Shown piece after piece: positions 6,906 through 9,367 of a stretch of 9,367 bases of DNA. The notes beneath the pieces were generated by a model. The model worked only from the letters and a program-made list of their open reading frames with translations, was not told the origin of the DNA and ran no database searches. Origin of the DNA: Cytophagales bacterium (lineage in GTDB: Bacteria; Bacteroidota; Bacteroidia; Cytophagales; Spirosomataceae); contig JABMMK010000028.1 of NCBI GenBank assembly GCA_013205605.1, forward strand, positions 1-9,367. Direction: 5' to 3'. How positions within the stretch are numbered: the stretch's first letter is position 1; each line of letters begins with the position of its first letter. A program made the translations under genes and the position numbers.

Positions 6906-8108
6906 TTACCAAGAACTCTTTTTATGCCCAATTGTTGCATAAAAATAAATAAAAATATAGCAAGGAATCATAATCATATAAGCCTTTTGGGTATCACCAA
7001 TTTGATCCGCTATTTTACCATAAAGTAGTGGCAATAAAGCACCTCCAGAAATCATCATAATGATCAAAGCGCTTCCTAATTTGGTAAATTTACCTAAACC
7101 TTGAATCGCTAATGGCCATAATGCTGGCCACATTAATGCATTCGCTAATCCCAATAAAGCTAAACACAACACCGAAGTAAAGCCTGTAAAGAAAATGGTA
7201 CCGATAGAAAAAACAATCCCTAAAATGGCCGAATAGTTCAATGCTTTTTGTTGGGATAAGTATTTAGGAATAAAAAGAATTCCGACGATATATCCCACTA
7301 GCATTCCATAAAGCGTATAGGTAGTGAAAATTTTAGCTACATCTTTGTCGAAACCTTGCGAAACCCCGTAATTAATGATGGTATCTCCGGCGATAACTTC
7401 TACGCCAACGTATAAAAAGAAAGCAACTAGACCTAAAACAAGGTTAGGATAAGACCAAACACTATCTTTTACAGAGTCATTTTCTTGTTTTATTTCTTCG
7501 GCTTCTACTTCCGGTAAACTAGAAAACCAAACCCAAATAGCTAATATGATCAGAATTACCGTCATAATTCCATAAGGCGTGATCACTGTATTAAGTTTTT
7601 CATTGCCAACTAATCCATTAGAAAGGAACAAGCCTCCAAAAATAAATTGGCTTAAAATTCCTGCTACCTTATTACAAATTCCCATCACTGAAATCCTTTT
7701 AGCCGCTGATTCGCTTGGACCTAAGATGGTCACATAGGGATTTGAAGCGGTTTGTAATAGCGCTAATCCGGTACCAATGACAAAAAGACCAAATAAAAAC
7801 ATCGGATAATTAGCCATTTTAGCGGCAGGAATAAATAAAAGCGTACCTATAGCCATAGATAACAAGCCCAAGGACATTCCTCTTTTAAAACCTGTTTTAG
7901 CTAATACCCAAGAAGAGGGAATCGCCATGACAAAATAAGAAATGAAAAATGCAAAAGTGACTAATAGGGAATCAAAATTATTTAGTTGGAATGCGTCTTT
8001 AAAAAAAGCAATCAAAACTGAATTAACCCAGGTGATAAAACCGAATACAAAAAAAAGTGTCCCGATTATCATTAAAGGACCATTCGAAGATTTAGAGTTA
8101 GTTGTCAT
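6906..8108 (-). CDS. Sugar transporter, MFS superfamily, FucP/GluP-like
   Basis: A 400-residue inner-membrane protein with about 12 hydrophobic segments in two halves, joined by a charged cytoplasmic loop (about residues 199-217, rich in Glu and Lys). The N-terminal block FFVFGFITWVNSVLI (19-33) and LLQTASNPYVTILGP (117-131) are typical of the fucose/glucose/galactose:H+ symporter family. By eye alignment, the positions equal to E. coli FucP D46 and E135 are S30 and Q119 here, as in GluP/NagP-like relatives (Gly or Asn and Gln), so fucose-type proton coupling should not be assumed. E237 in GVEVIAGD is a remaining membrane acidic residue. The substrate is probably a hexose or an N-acetylhexosamine; the adjacent GH109-like gene, 6 bases upstream, makes GalNAc or a similar sugar plausible but not shown. 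Confidence 0.88.
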   Translation of the reverse strand: MTTNSKSSNGPLMIIGTLFFVFGFITWVNSVLIAFFKDAFQLNNFDSLLVTFAFFISYFVMAIPSSWVLAKTGFKRGMSLGLLSMAIGTLLFIPAAKMANYPMFLFGLFVIGTGLALLQTASNPYVTILGPSESAAKRISVMGICNKVAGILSQFIFGGLFLSNGLVGNEKLNTVITPYGIMTVILIILAIWVWFSSLPEVEAEEIKQENDSVKDSVWSYPNLVLGLVAFFLYVGVEVIAGDTIINYGVSQGFDKDVAKIFTTYTLYGMLVGYIVGILFIPKYLSQQKALNYSAILGIVFSIGTIFFTGFTSVLCLALLGLANALMWPALWPLAIQGLGKFTKLGSALIIMMISGGALLPLLYGKIADQIGDTQKAYMIMIPCYIFIYFYATIGHKKSSW

Positions 8109-8114
8109 ACGTTT

Positions 8115-9367
8115 TTAATAAGGGTCGTTTAGTGCAAATATAGGTTTATTTGTTTTCCATTTACCTCTGGTGAAGTCAGGTATTTTTATGGAAGCAGAAT
8201 TTTTAGCAATGGATTGCTCGGATAAAGGAGAGATGGCTGACCAAGCCGCCGCATCATATACGTCGATAGGAGGGGCAACCTTATTTTTAATCGCTTCAAT
8301 AAACCCTCTTAAGACGAAATAATCAATTCCGCCATGGCCAGCATTTTCCGCATCAGTAAAATGAGTCTTCCAAAGCGGATGGTCATATTTGTCTAAATAG
8401 GGTTTCGCATCGTCCCAACGATGGGCTTTGGTCGATACCCCTTCAATGTAAATGGATTTATTATCTTCCATCCACAATCCTTTCGTTCCTTGAACCCGAA
8501 AACCTAAGGAATAGGGGCGAGGAGAGTTTGTATCATGCGTAATTAAGATGGTTTCGCCATTAACACATTTGATCATGGTCTGAACTATATCGCCGCATTT
8601 AAAATTCACTTTGGCATTCGGGTGATCTGCACCCCCTTTATTGACAATATATTCATGAAGTCCTTGAGAAGGAGTGGCCATGGATGTCAAATAAGCAAAT
8701 TGGTTTCCGCGATTAATATTTAGCATTTCGGCCACTGGACCGAGCCCATGGGTGGGATAAAGATCTCCATTTCGGTCTACAGAATGTTGGGTTCTCCATT
8801 TCGATTCCGAAAATCCTTTTTCTCCAAATTCAACACCACCCCCATATGCCTGCGTCCCGTTATTAAATTTCACTTCTCTAAGATCGTGCTGATAACCGCA
8901 TTGAACATGATTTAGTGAGCCAAACATGCCTTGTCGAACCATATTTAATGTGGCTAAAACATCTCGCCGATAGCATACATTTTCTAAAATCATGCAGTGG
9001 GACCCCGTTTTTTCAAACATATTAACCAAATCCCAAGACTCTTGTAATTTGACCGTTGCAGATACTTCCACACCCGCATATTTACCCTGTTTCATTACTT
9101 CCAAGGCCATTGGCACATGCCATTCCCAAGGAGTGGCTATGACGACTCCGTCAATATCTGATCGCTTTGCTAAATTTTCAAAATCTTGCTCATTCTTACC
9201 GTAGATTGTAGGAGAAGGCCTACCTTTGTTTAAAATCATTTTATTTGCAATGGCAATGGCCTTAGGATCTATGTCACAGATTGCGACAATTTCAACATCT
9301 GAACGATACATAGCCATTTCCAAATGATTTTGCCCACGAAGCCCTACGCCGATGAAACCTAAACGCA
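8115..9367 (-). CDS. Gfo/Idh/MocA-type protein of the GH109 (alpha-N-acetylgalactosaminidase) kind, 5'-truncated by the window edge
   Basis: The frame stays open to the right edge, so the start lies outside; 416 residues plus stop are visible. An in-frame TTG at 9323 is internal, since the NAD-binding loop GFIGVGLRGQNH (visible residues 3-14) lies before it. The Rossmann fold continues through AICDID and IATPWEWH, followed by the substrate-binding domain. Residues that match, in spacing, those of the Elizabethkingia GH109 enzyme as I recall it are E128 (ENVCY), Y158 (GYQHD), R191 (WRTQHS), Y203 and H206 (YPTH), and Y285 (RPYSLG). GH109 enzymes cleave terminal alpha-GalNAc by an NAD-dependent redox mechanism and usually carry a Tat or Sec signal, which would be in the missing part. 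A simple sugar dehydrogenase is the alternative. It shares an operon with the sugar transporter 6 bases downstream. Confidence 0.82.
   Translation of the reverse strand, partial: RLGFIGVGLRGQNHLEMAMYRSDVEIVAICDIDPKAIAIANKMILNKGRPSPTIYGKNEQDFENLAKRSDIDGVVIATPWEWHVPMALEVMKQGKYAGVEVSATVKLQESWDLVNMFEKTGSHCMILENVCYRRDVLATLNMVRQGMFGSLNHVQCGYQHDLREVKFNNGTQAYGGGVEFGEKGFSESKWRTQHSVDRNGDLYPTHGLGPVAEMLNINRGNQFAYLTSMATPSQGLHEYIVNKGGADHPNAKVNFKCGDIVQTMIKCVNGETILITHDTNSPRPYSLGFRVQGTKGLWMEDNKSIYIEGVSTKAHRWDDAKPYLDKYDHPLWKTHFTDAENAGHGGIDYFVLRGFIEAIKNKVAPPIDVYDAAAWSAISPLSEQSIAKNSASIKIPDFTRGKWKTNKPIFALNDPY

Noticed and set aside
8992..9204. Plus-strand open frame of 70 codons inside the GH109-like gene
   Set aside because: It is antisense to the conserved Rossmann region, with no domain or regulatory signal.

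Overview
The window looks like ordinary chromosomal DNA from a Bacteroidota bacterium, most likely of the Cytophagales/Flavobacteriia type. Three things point that way: a clear GldC (a gliding-motility protein of this phylum), a long IspG with the extra internal domain, and A-rich leaders with no Shine-Dalgarno sequence plus TAnnTTTG-type promoter boxes. The DNA is A+T-rich throughout. I see no mobile element, phage gene, CRISPR array, tRNA or rRNA. The longest gene-free stretch is about 80 bases.

Layout, left to right: (1) the 3' part of a membrane fatty-acid desaturase (+), entering from the left edge and ending at a hairpin that can serve as a two-way terminator. (2) On the minus strand, cinA followed after 4 bases by an E2 acyltransferase of a 2-oxo acid dehydrogenase complex, which reads toward the same hairpin. 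(3) Divergent from cinA, a plus-strand pair: gldC and, 6 bases later, an exported thioredoxin-fold protein. (4) Converging on that pair with no spacer, a minus-strand pair: ispG and a 62-residue single-pass membrane protein. (5) Upstream of ispG on the minus strand, a second operon: a GH109/Gfo-Idh-MocA-type protein entering from the right edge, then a FucP-family sugar transporter 6 bases later, ended by a hairpin that overlaps the predicted ispG promoter.

Functionally, the right-hand pair suggests glycan trimming (possibly release of alpha-linked GalNAc) and sugar import. ispG supplies the penultimate step of MEP-pathway isoprenoid synthesis. The E2, CinA and desaturase serve branched-chain/central acyl metabolism, NAD-nucleotide repair and lipid unsaturation. 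gldC belongs to gliding motility, and its exported thioredoxin-like neighbour has no assigned role.

I found no convincing undescribed multi-gene system. The points most worth a second look are the exported CHVC thioredoxin-fold protein with an unassigned C-terminal two-fifths to one-half, the dyad across two abutting stop codons, the terminator/promoter overlap before ispG, the internal repeat in IspG, and a sugar transporter that appears to lack both acidic residues important in E. coli FucP.
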